NCBI GenBank assembly: GCA_017795085.1 | Contig: CP051246.1 | Span: 3,102,514-3,166,513 of the forward strand | Source of the DNA: Salegentibacter sp. | Lineage (GTDB): Bacteria; Bacteroidota; Bacteroidia; Flavobacteriales; Flavobacteriaceae | Direction: 5' to 3' | DNA length: 64,000 bases | Shown: positions 7,611 to 16,829 of the stretch, one piece after another | How the letters are laid out: each line of letters starts with the position of its first letter | Position numbering within the stretch: the stretch's first letter is position 1 | Notes under the pieces: model-generated | Told to the model about the DNA's origin: nothing | Database searches by the model: none | The model's input: the letters and a program-made list of their open reading frames with translations, nothing else | Made by a program: the position numbers and the translations under genes

Positions 7611-8260
7611 ACTCTTAGAGGGTTATCAACAAAATCCAAGGTTATGAGTCTCCCCCAGACCCCCTCTTTTCAACATCATTATCATAATAGATTTCATCTA
7701 TAGAACAAATCTAAAGGCCCTCGCTGTTACCTTTTTTTGTTGCTGATACATTTTCAATATTTGGAATTGATAAGAACTTATAAAAGGGAGGCACGACCGG
7801 TTATGCAGTCCGTTCAACTTCCAAATATTGGTATTTTGCTTACAAAAAAAGGGAAGAGACAGTGACGGCGCGGAAGTGGGTCTAAAGTCTATATGTGAAG
7901 TACAAAAACATTGGAAGCGGGACCAAAAGCAAGGATGGAAATCCGATTAAGCGGACTCCATTCCCGATTTCGAATTGGAATGAAGTGCGTTTCCCAGCAT
8001 AGCGGGAAGGGCTAACGAAATGGAAAGGAGAAATTGCGGATGGTGTCCAAGACTTTTTATAGTGAAGCTCTTTCCCCGCAATGGGGCTTTTTCTGCGGAA
8101 TGAAGTGGGAATGTGCTGAACGGGTTATGAAATTGGAAATCCAATAATTACCACTATTGCAATAAAGTGGCAAACATTTGAATTTATAATGTAGATGGAT
8201 TATTAAATATAAAATCACCAATCCAGCGCTCTTATTCTTCCTTCTAATTTGGTAAGAGTG
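7611..8260. other. Non-coding element remnant with repeat copy 2
   Basis: No convincing gene is seen. 7730-7880 is a diverged copy of 5880-6025. Around 7990-8110 there are GGAAAGGAG- and CCCCGCAATGGGG-type inverted segments typical of intergenic DNA on Bacteroidota integrative elements. The 65-codon minus frame at 7947-8144 has no start context or recognisable domain. Confidence 0.5.
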
Positions 8261-9019
8261 TTACGATGGCATCCCACGAGAGGGATTCCCTGTAAACATA
8301 CTTTCTTTCATAACATTATAATCAGTTGCATAATTTTTGATGACTATATCAGGCGGTATTATCTTAATTGAGCTTGGTATATGATTGGTATAATCTATTC
8401 CTTTTAATGGTGAAAAAGATCTTCGATGTTCAGCTATATGGTAAAACAATTCTTTATCCTTTAATGCTTTTTTTGCGTGGTCAGTATCCATTAACCTTTC
8501 CAAATCATGTAGATGTCGGCTTAGTCTATCAACTCTTATATTATCCTTTTGCCACTCCTCATGCAACAGGAATATTTTTTCCAAAAATGTTCGTTGTGGT
8601 TCAACAGTTCTTACTGCAAAGGTTGGATTGGTAAAGATAGCCGATTCAAATTCTCTCTCTACAATAGATTGAATGGACACATCTTCGCAAGGTTCCCTAT
8701 GCGATCTGCAACTGATTTCTTAAAGTATTCTGGGTTTCAGATATTCGCTCTGTTTTGTCAATGGGTCATAGATAACATAAATCCGTAACGGGTCAGTATC
8801 GGAATCTTCAAAAGGTTCGACGCCTATTGAGGAAATAGGTAATTTTTGTTTCTTTATTGCTTCGGCTATATCCCCAAGTAATTGTGTACTAATGAATTTG
8901 GCATTTTTCTTCCGAAGTTTCTTTATTTGTGTCCTGGACAGTTTACCTTCCATATCAAAATAGGCACGATCAATGGCCATTTCAAAGGATGGTGTATGCT
9001 GTGGATTTAAGTACAGCAT
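8261..9019 (-). pseudogene. AbiEii/AbiGii-type nucleotidyltransferase toxin, truncated and nonsense-mutated
   Basis: Two stretches in the same minus frame, 9019-8723 and 8719-8261, are separated by a single TAA at 8720-8722. The first contains AIDRAYF, KLSRTQIKKLRKK and SDTDPLRIYVIYD. The second contains PQRTFLEKIFLLHEEWQK, HLHDLERLMDTD and AEHRRSF. Both are characteristic of the AbiEii nucleotidyltransferase family. The N-terminal GGTSLSK catalytic region is missing, replaced at 9020 by a different gene family. No AbiEi-type antitoxin is adjacent. It is a dead fragment of a toxin-antitoxin/abortive-infection system. Confidence 0.8.
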
Positions 9020-9020
9020 C

Positions 9021-9633
9021 CTACAACGTCACTATTACCATTTCAATAAATCAGGAAAAGCATGGATAATGTATTTTAATAATTGGAGTGGTTTTATTTT
9101 TGATCAAAAAGACCCATACCAGTTATATGAGAAGGGCAAAAGAGCAGTTTATACTGAACAAACCGAGGGGCTAAGACTAGGTTCCAGAAGCTTGCAAGAA
9201 CAAACTGATAGTATTCTTCGGGAAAACAGAAAAAAGAAAGAAAAAAAAGCTTGAAATAGAAAAGGCCCAGGACAAAATACTTCTTAAAACCTACGATTCA
9301 ATAAAATAATTGGTAAATTTGAGAACAAGTCGGTAAAAACATTCCCACCCGCCAAGCGAGAGGAGATATTAATTGCAATGGCCAGAAAGTTGATCTTAAA
9401 AAGGGGACCTTCATCCTATCATGGTTTTATGAGGCCCCTGAAATTGAGTACCTTAAACTGAATGAGATTAATTTACCTGCGATGGCAAGTAAGAATTTCG
9501 GAAAAATGGCATATGCCGTAAACTTTTACCAGGGTTTGATTAAAGAAGAGATAGATTATATCATTTATATATTGGAAGATACTGGCCAAAAGTACTTATT
9601 AAATAAGAATGATTGGATGAAATTGCGACAATA
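9021..9633 (+). pseudogene. Partner-family secreted protein, 5'-truncated and frameshifted
   Basis: Pieces in different frames match the C-terminal two thirds of the intact proteins at 49626-50600 and 52408-53382: NKSGKAWIMYFNNW, DSILRENRKKK, then at DNA level the segments encoding FGKMAY, IDYIIYILEDTGQKYLL and NDWMKLRQ before the TAA at 9631-9633. The 5' end is cut by the AbiEii remnant. At least two frameshifts are present. Confidence 0.8.
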
Positions 9634-9749
9634 AGTATTTTCTGTTCTTTGTAAAAACCCAAGTTAGTTAATCCTATCCTGAACAAGACGGGATTCTATT
9701 TTAATTGCTAAATGAAACGAGAATGATGACCGCGTAAAAGGAACCTGCT

Positions 9750-10064
9750 TTGACCATAGAACAAAAGATGTCCCAAACCGAATATCGTGCAATAATAAAT
9801 AAATATAAAGGTCGGGACTTGGCTAGGCTTCCAAGGGCTACCCGCGATTCTTTTATCATAGCTACCGCCAAAGATGCCCGATTCCCAAATAGTTTAAAGA
9901 ATGCAATGTCTGACATAGAAAAAACTCCTGAAGGATCGTTTCTTTTTAATAAGCGGTTTTATGCCGAACCGGTTTATACCGTCACTTTTTATAAAGACAA
10001 GGAAAAAAATCTTCTCGGCTGGACCGTATATGTCTCTGAAAAAGTGGATGAAGTGCTTAATTGA
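9750..10064 (+). pseudogene. Single-domain partner-family protein lacking its signal peptide
   Basis: The open frame of 104 codons matches the mature part of the intact 57449-57868 protein (INKYKG, ATRDSFIIATAKDARFPNSL, EPVYTVTFYKDKEK, GWTVYV). It has only a TTG as possible start and no signal sequence. The relic at 14703 begins at the same point with nearly the same upstream bases (GAACCTGC-TTGA), so both derive from one already truncated ancestor. Translation in the cytoplasm cannot be excluded. Confidence 0.65.
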
Positions 10065-10173
10065 GGTTTATGAGGGCCATGAAAAAGTTCACTAAGAGCC
10101 TGTTATAATCAATTTTATTTATTGTAAATTCAAAAATATATTGTCGATAAATAAATATTCTGTTTAAATTTTA

Positions 10174-11132
10174 TAGAGGTCAGTAGTTAATTACCTATAA
10201 TTTGGGATTGATAGGTGACATTGCCTTGAACCATTTTTGTGATCAGGTTATTGAATATTGTAGCTTTGCTCTGAGATCGGTTGATCCTAAAACAAAATTC
10301 GCTAAAATACCTGTTCAGGTTTTTATCGCTTACCCAAGAATAAGTGGTCCTTATCCAAGATTTTACTTGGTGTATCATTGTATGGATCGCCTTAAAATTC
10401 AATCCTTTATTGCTTTCTATTTGTGTAATGTCGTATGCTTTGCCAATTGGTCTATAACCCCGCCATTTATCAGTGGTCACCTTAGCTTCACGGCTTATAT
10501 GATTGATAAAAATGTACTGAAGGGACTGGGCTGAAAAATCATCGATTTTCATAGTGTACATCCGCTTTACCTTGCCTTCTTCAGTCAATTGAACTGCCGT
10601 GACTGCTTTTTTTTTCTTACCATCATAACTTCTTCCTATTTTTCCCTCGTCTTTCCCGCCCAGAACAAATTCATCCACGTGAACATCACCATCCATGGGA
10701 TTGTTCCCACTCGAAGCCATAGCCTCCCTGACCTTCATCATAAATAGCCTCGCCGTTTTTTCTGTGACCCCATAACGCACGGACATATAACTTGCCGATA
10801 AACTTTTGGTTGTCGTGGCCATCTCAAAACAAATGAAAAATGCTTTGCGCACACCAAATTTCACTTTGTGAAAAAGCGTATTGGCAGTAGCAGATTCGAT
10901 ATGGTGGCAAATATTGCATTGTCTGGCAAAATCCTTGCGCACTTGACAAGCATAGTGGTTACATCTTGTACATTTAAAACTGGTTTTGGACTTGATTGAA
11001 GCAAGGTATTGCTTACAATCCTGGTCGGTTTTGAACCGATCAGAGAACTCCAGAAGATTTTGACCCTTAAAAATATCCATTATTTTAAATATTTACTGGC
11101 AATAAAGATACGTATTTAAATACTGACCTCTA
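10174..11132. mobile_element. IS1595-family insertion sequence
   Basis: The transposase gene is enclosed by short inverted repeats reading TAGAGGTCAGTA at the left (from 10174) and its complement TACTGACCTCTA at the right (to about 11132). The element separates partner-family relics on the left from a lipoprotein relic on the right. Related but unequal fragments occur at 15748, 42400 and 47687. Confidence 0.8.
10187..11080 (-). CDS. IS1595-family transposase
   Basis: This 297-residue protein has an N-terminal zinc ribbon (two CxxC pairs: FKCTRCNHYAC and QCNICHHIES). An ISXO2-like DDE domain follows with VDEFVLGGK (first Asp), VTTDKWRGY (second Asp) and a C-terminal HxxKSWIRT...LNRYFSEFCFRINR segment. 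Length and motif order match the family. It appears intact and could be active. Confidence 0.93.
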   Translation of the reverse strand: MDIFKGQNLLEFSDRFKTDQDCKQYLASIKSKTSFKCTRCNHYACQVRKDFARQCNICHHIESATANTLFHKVKFGVRKAFFICFEMATTTKSLSASYMSVRYGVTEKTARLFMMKVREAMASSGNNPMDGDVHVDEFVLGGKDEGKIGRSYDGKKKKAVTAVQLTEEGKVKRMYTMKIDDFSAQSLQYIFINHISREAKVTTDKWRGYRPIGKAYDITQIESNKGLNFKAIHTMIHQVKSWIRTTYSWVSDKNLNRYFSEFCFRINRSQSKATIFNNLITKMVQGNVTYQSQIIGN

Positions 11133-11161
11133 ATTCAAAATTTTATAAGGTTTATTGATTT

Positions 11162-11190
11162 CCTCCTCTTAATTTACTGATATCCCCCTC
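11162..11190 (+). promoter_or_regulatory. Double C-tract motif upstream of a lipoprotein relic
   Basis: CCTCCTCTTAATTTACTGA followed by TATCCCCCTC lies about 52-80 bp before the ATG at 11242. It resembles the C-tract/AT-spacer/C-tract motif at 48537, 51337, 54502 and 56394. It may be a promoter or regulator site shared by the family. Confidence 0.4.
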
Positions 11191-11241
11191 CCGCCCAAAG
11201 CCACTTATTGGTAAATTGTGGTAAATTTTAAACCCAACCTT

Positions 11242-12204
11242 ATGAGAAAGCACTACTATTTATTCTTTTTAACCTTTCTGCTCCTGGTATATTCCTGTGA
11301 ACAGGAAGTTTTAGAACCCGATCTTCAAAAATAAGGTAAGGACATTATAGATAAGGAGGAAAAGGTTAATGCCACTAAATCCCCGGACAATCCTTATTAC
11401 CAAGCTACTTTGTCCATTACATCTAATTACCCTCTAATTGTTGGAGGGTCTATGGACATAGACCTTGAATTGGAGATGAAATATATTTACGAAGGAAACC
11501 CTTATGATTATGAGCGGGTTGAGTATGAAGTGGTAAGGCATGGGGAACAATTTGGTATGAATATGGGATACTTGGATTGCAATGATATCTGGTGCAGTAA
11601 TGTGCTCGCTGCACAAGCCGGGGAATGGGATATAAGGGCTTATATACGCTATAACCACCCCACGTATGGGTACCAATTTGTTTATTCCAACGTGGTAACG
11701 CTAGAAATCTTTTATCCCGAGGTTGATAATATAAAAGTTGATCCTACTATTGTAAGTGAGATGGAAGATGCCTGGAATGCTGCGGTAAATGCCTCGGGCC
11801 CGGGGAATTTAGAAGAAAGGGGGTTTAGTATTTATGGAAATACCACCTCTGGCAGCCTGGTTTATGAGGTAAAGTATGGCAATCCTTCTCCGGGTGGCTC
11901 TAGTGAGGAAACTGAGATTATTATAAATTACACAGGTGAATCTAAAGTTTACCCCAGGAATGGAGTAAAATTTTCGGTGGCGTGGTTCCATACCCATCCC
12001 CCTCATAGATGGTGTACCGGATGCAGGCGAACCGGTATACCTTCCCCAGAAGATAATACAATTAGTACCAATAAGAAAATACCGGGCATTTTAATGGACT
12101 ATAAAGAATTTAGCTTATGTTATGACCATGATCTGGATCTTAACACAGGCCTTAAAACATTTGGACCGGGTAGAAGGATTTATGATGAAAACATTCTTAA
12201 TTAA
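11242..12204 (+). pseudogene. JAMM-like variable lipoprotein, nonsense-mutated
   Basis: The frame opens MRKHYYLFFLTFLLLVYSC (lipoprotein signal), hits TAA at 11332-11334, then remains open to 12204. After the signal come an Ig-like region (YQATLSITSNYPL to about YSNVVTLEIFYP) and a C-terminal region with WFHTHPPHRWCTGCRR and IPSPEDN. HTHP plus PSxxD is the arrangement of JAMM/JAB metallopeptidase-like sites, here with a CxxC insert. The end GPGRRIYDEN resembles the GPSRR/GPNRR ends of the other copies. This is the most divergent copy in the window and preserves HTHP best. Confidence 0.75.
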
Positions 12205-12219
12205 AAAAAATCTAAGATT

Positions 12220-12390
12220 ATGAAAATACCTCAACTTACTATAATATTCGTATTCCTATTGATCTGTAATTTGTTTTTTGCGCAGGACAAAGAGAACAGT
12301 CAAAAGAAAGAATGGGAAAAACAAGAGGAAAAATTCAAAGAAAACGAGATAAGAGAAAAATCAGGAGAAAAATTCAAAAGTAAAACTTGA
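12220..12390 (+). CDS. Small secreted charged protein
   Basis: A 56-residue frame, 15 bp after the lipoprotein relic, starts MKIPQLTIIFVFLLICNLFF-AQ, a clear signal peptide. It continues as a short, highly charged Lys/Glu-rich tail (QKKEWEKQEEKFKENE). Its position corresponds to that of the partner genes after other lipoprotein copies. It may be a truncated partner or a distinct small protein; I do not recognise it. Confidence 0.5.
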   Translation: MKIPQLTIIFVFLLICNLFFAQDKENSQKKEWEKQEEKFKENEIREKSGEKFKSKT

Positions 12391-12437
12391 ATAAAATAAA
12401 TATTTTAACAATTGTTTTGATTTTAAAATCCAACATT

Positions 12438-13469
12438 ATGAAAAAACAATACCTTTTTCTTCTGTTAATCCTTCCTTTTTGCAGGGGTTTAGCCCATAGC
12501 GATTACTTTTATAATCGTGAGTATGGAAATGTTAAGGTTTCTATCTTAACAGGATTTCATTATGAAGAGATTAACAAAATTTTTATCCTGGGCCAGCTGG
12601 CCGCTAAAATGTCTGTAGAACTTAACTATAACAAACCCATCTTCTTATATTTCAGGCACCACTACTCCACTGACGATAAACCGGAATATTTCATCTCTTA
12701 TGGCCGGGGGAAGGAAGATCGTAAAAGCATAAGAGACGAAGAGGATTGGCAGGAACACAACCATTTAGAAGAAGATGCAATTGTAATACATCAAAAAGGC
12801 GGTTCCTTTGATATTATCTCTACTTTAAAACTAATGGAATATGCTATTAAAAACGTTCCTTTTATTAAGGAAGACCAACAAATGCTGGTGTATGAAAGGG
12901 AAAGGAAATATCCTACTTTCCGCTATAGATTTTATTCCATAAACAAAAAGCCTATTCAGGAGCAACTCCTCAAAGAGCCCGGTAATTTGATTGCTGAGAC
13001 ATTACAAAACAAGGTTTACAGGCCGGAGAATTTTTCTGAGAGGGAATTTACAACATGTTGCTCTTACTATTGGCAGGATAATAAATACCATATTTTCTGG
13101 AGATCACGGCATTACAACAATACAACCAACGAACCTGAATTTCAGGAAACGCACCTGCTCACGCTGGACAATATTTATATTCTGGAGGAAATAGAACATT
13201 TGGATTATGTGATTTTTGATACCAGAAACAGTTTTTATTATACAGATCAACACCACCAGAAGGAAATTTCCCAAAAACAAACCATAAAAAACCTGAATGA
13301 TTACTATTGGCCTTTTAAGGTAAAAAGGATCGCCCTTGATAAAATTTCTCTGAGCGTTACTACCCAGATATGGAATACAAAAGATAAAATCAGGACCTTA
13401 ATTTATTTAACGGAAAAAGACGAATTGATACAGGACCTGGACCGGTTGATTTTAAACGCAGCAGAATAA
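12438..13469 (+). CDS. Secreted protein of unknown function (paralogue of 54593-55612)
   Basis: The 343-residue protein begins MKKQYLFLLLILPFCRGLAHS, a signal peptide, which sets the start at 12438 rather than an upstream ATG. The mature part has conserved blocks YGNVKVSILTGFHYEEINK, NKPIFLYFRHHYS, FSEREFTTCCSYYWQDNK and KDELIQDLDRL. It is about 70% similar to the 54593-55612 product and, like it, sits inside the lipoprotein/partner array. No catalytic motif or known domain is recognised. It probably acts in the periplasm or outside the cell. Confidence 0.8.
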   Translation: MKKQYLFLLLILPFCRGLAHSDYFYNREYGNVKVSILTGFHYEEINKIFILGQLAAKMSVELNYNKPIFLYFRHHYSTDDKPEYFISYGRGKEDRKSIRDEEDWQEHNHLEEDAIVIHQKGGSFDIISTLKLMEYAIKNVPFIKEDQQMLVYERERKYPTFRYRFYSINKKPIQEQLLKEPGNLIAETLQNKVYRPENFSEREFTTCCSYYWQDNKYHIFWRSRHYNNTTNEPEFQETHLLTLDNIYILEEIEHLDYVIFDTRNSFYYTDQHHQKEISQKQTIKNLNDYYWPFKVKRIALDKISLSVTTQIWNTKDKIRTLIYLTEKDELIQDLDRLILNAAE

Positions 13470-13709
13470 TCCTAATTAAAGTTCCTGATGAGTGGATTCT
13501 GATTTCTATTATTTCGGAAATGATGATGTTTTTGCTGCGTCTTTTTATCATTATCGAAATTATTATTGTGAGAGAAAATTTAACTTATTAAGAAGCCGAT
13601 GAGGATTTTGTTATAAACCATCTGCACAGATGTTGACGCCCCTTGAAAAAATTATTTTACCGTCTCCTCCAGAAGACACTATTAATATAATTCTATAAAA
13701 AATAAGAAA

Positions 13710-14195
13710 ATGAAAGTAATTAAAATCTTAATCGTCGCATTTATCTTTATTTGTTCCCCTGTATTTTCCCAGGAAAATCCTTTTCCTCTAATCCAGAACC
13801 AGGTAGAAGAATTATTTCAGAAAAATAAAAAAATCACAGATCAGTTTGCCGGGGAAACTGGGTATAGCCAGAAAAACCTATCGGCCATGTCCAAAAAAGA
13901 CAGGGAAACTTTTATCATCGCCAAAGCCAGATAGCTTGTCTTATGTTATGGCCCTGCATATTATCGGGATTATAGAGAACCGATAATAGAGGAAAGCGTT
14001 TCCACACAAGAAGAGGAAGAAGATTTTAGAAAAAAACGCTATATAGTGAAATTCCCTTACGACCCTTCGAAGGAAAAGTTTTCAGGAAAATTCTCTGCAA
14101 TAGTAACTTTTCTGGAAAACAACAAAACACGCTCGGTAAGGTTTGGGGGCAGTACAATTAGCCTCATGTATTTACCCATATTAAAGATTTAAAAG
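13710..14195 (+). pseudogene. Two-domain partner-family protein, nonsense-mutated and truncated
   Basis: The start MKVIKILIVAFIFICSPVFSQ is a signal peptide followed by ENPFPLIQNQVEELFQ, closely matching the first domain of the 49626-50600 protein. TAG at 13932-13934 interrupts it after IIAKAR. The frame then continues LVLCYGPAYYRDYREP and KRYIVKFPYDPSKEKF before decaying near 14195. The second domain is absent. Confidence 0.8.
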
Positions 14196-14289
14196 ACTTA
14201 GATGAAAGACTTAAAACTGATTACCAGCCTTTAAAAGAAGGAGAGATGTGAAATTTAGCAACTAATAAAATCCGGGATTCCAGTTCCTA

Positions 14290-14698
14290 GGTTTTTGGAA
14301 GGCAGGAGAAAGGTTTCATGATTTATGTTAATACAACCACCGGTAATGGGAACTATTCCTTTGAAAATCCCAAAGGTAGCGAAACTGGGCCTACCGTTCA
14401 ATGTTGAACCAAAGCCAATATAACAATGCAATGGGTTCTACTGACGACCCAAAACAAAGTTATGAAGATAGGGGGAATTTTTTTGTTGCCCTGTTCCACA
14501 CGCATACCCCCGGTTTATTATTGTAATGGATATTCGAAAGATACCGGACCATCAGATCCTGATATACCTAGAATAAACGCCGCTAAAGCCCCGGGAGTCG
14601 TTACAGATTACAGCAAAGATACAATTTACTGGAACGACCCGTTAAATAGCCCTTCGACCACTGAATGTTATGGAACATATAACCCAAGAGAATTATAA
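14290..14698 (+). pseudogene. JAMM-like lipoprotein, 3' fragment
   Basis: Only the variable C-terminal half survives, split over two frames. One frame gives FFVALFHTHTPG; after a frameshift the other gives YYCNGYSKDTGPSDPD, APGVVTDYSKD and YGTYNPREL. The HTHTP and GPSxPD elements match the intact copy at 56476. A stop also interrupts the region before the motif. Confidence 0.75.
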
Positions 14699-14702
14699 AG
14701 AA

Positions 14703-14990
14703 CCTGCCTTGATCACAGAACAAAAGATGGCCCAAGCCTAATATCGTGCAATAATAAATAAATACAGGAGTTGAGACCTGGCTCTTCCTGAGGTTACCCG
14801 CGATTCTTTTTACTATCGCCACTGCCAAAGATTCCCGATTTCCAAATAATCTTCTGTCCGGTTTTGAGGGAATAAAATTTTCGGTAGTAGATTCGTCCAA
14901 AAATGATAATACTTTGCATACCACCATCGGGATTGTGGAAAAAAATGCTAAGGCCTTAATAAGGATTGTTCTCTCTAACTATACTTGAAT
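14703..14990 (+). pseudogene. Chimeric partner-family relic
   Basis: The first half (ITEQKMAQA, AIINKY, VTRDSF) matches the relic at 9750. From about 14855 the sequence switches to LLSGFEGIKF, TTIGIVEKNAKALIRIV, matching the C-terminus of the intact 53751-54191 protein. Stops and frameshifts are present. It shows recombination between partner types within the family. Confidence 0.7.
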
Positions 14991-15041
14991 GAAATAAATT
15001 TCTGTAATTTTTTACATGATACATAAAAGTTGATTCCATAT

Positions 15042-15467
15042 TGTAAGTGAGATGGATGTTGCCTGGGATGCTGCAGAAAACGCATCGGACCAGGAATTTA
15101 ATCTGCATTATTCATGATGTTTAAAGAATTTCTCTGACCATGCAGGTTAACCTCGACTTAGTTTTACCCATTTTGGAATATCAAAAATGTTGGTAAAACT
15201 TTGTCGCAAAAAGACATATAGTTGGATCTAATGAATATTCTGGGTTAAAGGAAAGAGTGGCAGTATTTATGGAGATACCACCTTGGTAGCCAAAGGTTAT
15301 GAGATAGAGTGCGGAGGTCCTTCTTCTGATGATTACACTCCCGATATCTAGAATAGAGGTATATTCCACAGGTGACCCAGAGCCTATCATAAAAATGAGG
15401 GGAAATTTTCGGTGGCATGGTTTCGTCCCACACCTTTCATAAATGGAGTGTGGGATGCAGAAGAAGC
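15042..15467 (+). pseudogene. JAMM-like lipoprotein, heavily decayed fragment
   Basis: VSEMDVAWDAAENAS, SIYGDTT, and GKFSVAWFRPTP match the 11242-12204 copy (VSEMEDAWNAAVNAS, SIYGNTT, VKFSVAWFHTHP) but in broken frames and with the HTHP changed. It is cut at about 15467 by an IS21 fragment. Confidence 0.65.
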
Positions 15468-15741
15468 TTTATTTCCATCAAATCCATTTGTTGTTTCTTG
15501 TCCAGGTGAGACAGACCAAAGTCATCCAGGATTAACAGGTTGGCCTTGGCCAGTTTATCAAAGAACTTCAGGAAGCTGCCATCAAGACGACTCATTTTGG
15601 TCTTAATCAGTAATTTTTGAGTATTAAAATATAGTACCTTATTTCCCTGACTGCAGGCCTGGTGTCCTAATGCTGAGGCAAGAAAGTTTTTTCCGCAGCC
15701 TGTGGCCCCGGTAATCAACACTGATTCCCCTTTTAGAGGTC
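15468..15741 (-). pseudogene. istB: IS21 IstB-like ATPase fragment
   Basis: The fragment encodes the P-loop (ITGATGCGKNFLASALG) and Walker B region (LLILDDFGLSHLDKKQQ) of an IstB AAA+ helper ATPase. Both ends are lost: the left end runs into a lipoprotein relic and the right end into an IS1595 fragment. A separate C-terminal IstB piece occurs at 48290 and 56147. Confidence 0.85.
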
Positions 15742-15747
15742 TTTATT

Positions 15748-15872
15748 TAATTACATAGAATTTGTGCGTGATAAAGTTTATCGGCATTCACCATGCGCTT
15801 GATTAGATTGTTGAATATCGTATTCTTGCTTTGGGACCTATTGATTCGATAACAAAATTCATTCAAATACAT
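15748..15872 (-). pseudogene. IS1595 transposase 3' fragment
   Basis: About 40 codons read YLNEFCYRINRSQSKNTIFN, NLIKRMV and end at a stop near 15748. This matches the C-terminus of the intact IS1595 transposase at 10187 (FSEFCFRINRSQSKATIFN). It is joined directly to an IS3 fragment. Confidence 0.75.
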
Positions 15873-16085
15873 AACTGCTCTGTAATGCGAGTAGATCCAT
15901 AAGTAGCATGACTTGCATCAAATTCTTTCTTGATTAAATCTGTAAACAAACTATACTCTATAGCTCGTTTAGATGGTCCATGACTAAACCACCGGTAATA
16001 ACTACTGCGACTTACTTTTAAAACCCTGCACATCCTTTCGATGGAATATAAATGGCGGTGCCCCGCTATAAATTGGTAGATCTCC
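15873..16085 (-). pseudogene. IS3-family OrfB, N-terminal fragment
   Basis: The frame reads YQFIAGHRHLYSIERMCRVL, SRSSYYRWF, KRAIEYSLFTDLIKKEFDAS, HATYGSTRI and is then cut by the IS1595 fragment. This is the start of an IS3-type OrfB before the rve catalytic core. It overlaps OrfA in the -1 frame; AAAAAAG in the overlap is a typical slippage site. Confidence 0.8.
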
Positions 16086-16356
16086 CATCGCTCTTGGAAA
16101 AGATGTGAACGGCCTTTTTTAAAATCTCCAGCTCCAGTTCTTTTTCTCTAAGAGTCTTACGTAATTTTTTAACCTCACTTGATTCTTCCGGTACTGTTGC
16201 TTTTACAGTTGTCGTTGGAGTAGAATCAGCCCATCTACGCCACTTATACAATCGCTGAACGTTAAGTTCATCTGCCAGTTCTTTTATATTTTCTCGCTGA
16301 TGACTTAAACGTACCGCTTGTTCTTTAAATTCTTTAATGTAAACACGTTTTTTCAT
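16066..16356 (-). CDS. IS3-family OrfA
   Basis: This 96-residue protein starts MKKRVYIKEFKEQAVRL, a Tnp_1-type helix-turn-helix, and ends with a coiled-coil (KKLRKTLREKELELEILKKA). In intact IS3 elements OrfA binds DNA and is joined to OrfB by -1 frameshifting at A6G; here OrfB is truncated, so the element cannot move. Confidence 0.82.
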   Translation of the reverse strand: MKKRVYIKEFKEQAVRLSHQRENIKELADELNVQRLYKWRRWADSTPTTTVKATVPEESSEVKKLRKTLREKELELEILKKAVHIFSKSDGRSTNL

Positions 16357-16383
16357 TTTTCTAAGATATTTGTTTATCAGCAA

Positions 16384-16829
16384 ACAGTCTTAAATTTTGT
16401 GTCCGAGTAAAGGTAGCAACTCCACTTATTCAGCTGTCGGACAGTTTTCGCACTAAATTGATCTCAGAACTTATAACCGCCACATCCTCCGTCTTCATTA
16501 AGGTCATGCGTTGTGACGGTGAGCCGAATGAAGACATAGACAAACTATTTTTCGAAGAAGAGGTTTGTTTGTCTTTTCAGTGCACCTGAAGAGTCCATAT
16601 AATTATTTTTTATGTGCAAACCAAAAGGGGGCTCAGGCTCTTTTAATTTCAACTTTCGGATATTTTTGTGTTTAAATAAAATATTGAATTCAATAACCTG
16701 AGTTTATCAATTAATTTTTAACATTCTTGTTCCAAAGTAAAATCCCTATCTTAAACCCCATCTAGGAATAAATAAATGATTTTTTTAAATATGGTAAAAT
16801 TTTATTCTTAATTAAAGTTTTTTGTATAT
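16384..16829. other. Intergenic region before the hybrid regulator
   Basis: The left part to about 16590 looks like leftover IS or coding debris: a plus frame LISELITATSSVFIKVMRCD is open but unrecognised. From about 16600 it is strongly AT-rich and holds the promoter of the regulator gene. No terminator or RNA was recognised. Confidence 0.4.

Noticed and set aside
7947-8144. 65-codon minus-strand frame
   Set aside because: No start context or recognisable domain; lies in non-coding element debris with inverted segments.
10141-11160. Target-site duplication of the IS1595 copy
   Set aside because: AAATTTTAT occurs on both sides but not directly against both inverted repeats, so it may be chance in AT-rich DNA.
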